NCBI GenBank assembly: GCA_009841255.1
Contig: VXMD01000006.1
Coordinates: 30,173-81,707 of the forward strand
Origin: Candidatus Poribacteria bacterium
Lineage (GTDB): Bacteria > Poribacteria > WGA-4E > WGA-3G
DNA: 51,535 bases
Direction of reading: 5' to 3'
Below, in pieces: positions 50,731 to 51,535 of this stretch. Within the stretch, counting starts at the first letter, position 1. Each line of letters opens with the position of its first letter. The notes under the pieces are model-generated. The model was not told where the DNA came from. It searched no databases and saw nothing but the letters and a program-made list of their open reading frames with translations. Both the position numbers and the translations under genes were made by a program.

Positions 50731-51258
50731 ATGAATGCAGAACAGATTCTATTTATTCTCTTTGGAGCGGTCTCGCTGATTGGCGCGATTGCTGTCATCT
50801 CGTTTCGACATCCGATTTACAGCGCGCTTTCGCTGATTGTAACGTTTTTCGCACAAGCGGGGCTTTTTGTCCTGTTAGGCGCGCATTTCGTTGCGGCTGT
50901 ACAAGTCATTGTCTACGCCGGTGCCATCATGGTCCTGTTCCTCTTTGTGATTATGCTCCTGAACTTGGGGACACTCTCGGTGAAAGGGGCTATTGGCGGG
51001 AAACTGAAGGGGTTAGCTATTATCTTAGGCATCCTCTTTGCCGCCGAAGGCATTTATATCGCAGTGAATGCACTCAACGACACCGCAGTCGCATCGGCAG
51101 AATCTGCTGCCTCATCGGTAACGACAAGTACTTATGACATCGGCGAACTCCTGTTCAGCAAGTACCTTTTACCGTTTGAGGTTACCTCGCTTATTTTGTT
51201 AGCGGCACTGATCGGCGTTATCGTCTTGGTAAAACGCGATGGTCAAGAAGAAAATTAA
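50731..51258 (+). CDS. nuoJ: NADH-quinone oxidoreductase subunit J
   Basis: A 175-residue protein with about five membrane helices. ISFRHPIYSALSLIVTFFAQ and VQVIVYAGAIMVLFLFVIML (with the VQVxVYAGAIMVLFLF hallmark at about 58-77) identify ND6/NuoJ. The start ATG 50731 has GGAGG 7 bp upstream. Its stop codon TAA is directly followed by GGAAACTTAAAA, a stump of the leader I tail. nuoK probably begins just beyond the window. Confidence 0.95.
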   Translation: MNAEQILFILFGAVSLIGAIAVISFRHPIYSALSLIVTFFAQAGLFVLLGAHFVAAVQVIVYAGAIMVLFLFVIMLLNLGTLSVKGAIGGKLKGLAIILGILFAAEGIYIAVNALNDTAVASAESAASSVTTSTYDIGELLFSKYLLPFEVTSLILLAALIGVIVLVKRDGQEEN

Positions 51259-51423
51259 GGAAACTTAAAAAACTCTCTATTTTCATAACATCAAAAACGT
51301 AGTCTGTAGTGAAATTATGCTTTAAATGGCATAATTTGTCTTTGCTTTACATTTCGAAGGCGGATTTACGTAAGGAAACGTCAAAGTTCCAAACGACTTG
51401 ATCGAACCGCAAGGAAACTTAAA
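51258..51423 (+). repeat. Leader I tail stump plus leader I element (copy F)
   Basis: AAGGAAACTTAAAA (51258-51271) joins the nuoJ stop. ACTCTCTATTTTCATAACAT and the AT-rich hairpin AAATTATGCT (51312-51321) / GGCATAATTT follow, with one G-U pair. GCGGATTTACG follows (GCGG 51360-51363), a core where TTaCG can pair with CGAA, and ACCGCAAGGAAACTTAAAA (CCGC 51407-51410). No ATG follows; copy G comes instead. Confidence 0.8.
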
Positions 51424-51535
51424 ACTCTTTATTTTCATAACATCGGAAACGTAGCCTGCAACAACGACGCAGGCGGATTTGAGAAATGACCGTCAAAGTT
51501 CAAGCGCGGTTGTTCCTCCGCAAGGAAACTTAAAA
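51424..51535 (+). repeat. Leader I element (copy G) at the window end
   Basis: CTCTTTATTTTCATAACATC, GC-rich hairpin GCCTGC/GCAGGC (51453-51473), GCGGATTTGAG, core with GACC/GGTT complementarity, and TTCCTCCGCAAGGAAACTTA ending at base 51535. In tandem with copy F, sharing the tail and the TATTTTCATAACATC spacer. A start codon (nuoK expected) should follow immediately outside the window. Confidence 0.8.

Noticed and set aside
51258-51535. Tandem units at the window end as a CRISPR array
   Set aside because: The units are about 110-130 bp with internal structure and differing cores; there are no short identical repeats with unique spacers and no cas genes.

Overview
The window looks like a chromosomal segment of a Gram-negative, aerobic, uncultured-type bacterium. 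The Gram-negative call rests on a heptosyltransferase-like GT9 protein and an LptE-like lipoprotein; the aerobic call on a proton-pumping NADH dehydrogenase. The dispersed leader repeats, the recurring signal peptide/coiled-coil/membrane-anchor proteins and a C-terminal LATTWG-type motif remind me of Candidatus Poribacteria. That assignment is from memory and is not proven here. No rRNA, tRNA, CRISPR array or intact insertion sequence was seen.

Layout. 1-3.3 kb (minus strand): the N-terminus of a primary-type sigma factor with an internal 99-bp tandem repeat, a small TPP-binding (sulfopyruvate decarboxylase alpha-like) protein and acetyl-CoA synthetase. 3.4-7.4 kb: an accessory island with a RelE/HigB-HigA-like toxin-antitoxin pair (toxin without a normal start codon) and a minus-strand operon of DNA methyltransferase (one-base frameshift), PD-(D/E)XK nuclease, an unknown 96-aa protein and a DUF262 protein (frameshifted at an A AAA AAC heptamer). 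7.5-14 kb: envelope and membrane genes (CPBP protease, GT9, DUF4175-like, VTT/DedA-like), a CCA/poly(A) polymerase-family enzyme and a YdjM-like membrane hydrolase. 14.2-24.5 kb: the conserved translation/RNA cluster rimP-nusA-ylxR-infB-ylxP-rbfA-nrnA-ribF-rpsO-pnp. It is preceded by a promoter, a structured leader and an intrinsic terminator, and it lacks truB. 24.5-38.8 kb: a MITE, an LptE-like lipoprotein and a DUF6599-like protein, an amidohydrolase, the glycine cleavage genes gcvT-gcvH-gcvP, a TrkA/TrkH potassium uptake pair, pdxH, a second MITE, a secreted DUF1080-like protein and a coiled-coil/TPR pair. 38.8-41.9 kb: a single-chain type IIG-like restriction-modification enzyme on the minus strand. 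42-51.5 kb: complex I genes nuoA-B-C-D, a VOC protein, nuoE-F-G-H and nuoJ. nuoI is absent from its usual place between nuoH and nuoJ.

The most striking signal cuts across gene functions. At least seven copies of a roughly 95-130 bp element ('leader I') end directly before start codons: 1139-1230 (minus strand), 26847-26979, 32401-32529, 44870-44969, 49441-49535 and two in tandem at 51272-51535. Each copy has a 5' hairpin of one of two or three sequence types, a long-range GCGG...CCGC helix whose inner pairs change but stay complementary, and a 3' tail CCGCAAGGAAACTTAAAA carrying the Shine-Dalgarno sequence. In several copies the Shine-Dalgarno can also pair with TTCCT just upstream, so the long helix and Shine-Dalgarno sequestration compete. 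A second family ('leader II', arms built of GTTATCGGT-like repeats) sits before pdxH, nuoD and nuoG, with a partial copy before trkH. Together these look like a dispersed, start-codon-anchored 5'-UTR system. The genes downstream share no pathway: potassium transport, complex I, vitamin B6, amidohydrolase, TPP enzyme.

Both leader families and the promoters were read by eye. Ordinary promoters are TTGNNN-17-TATNAT, as expected for a sigma-70-type factor, and at least two genes appear to be leaderless.
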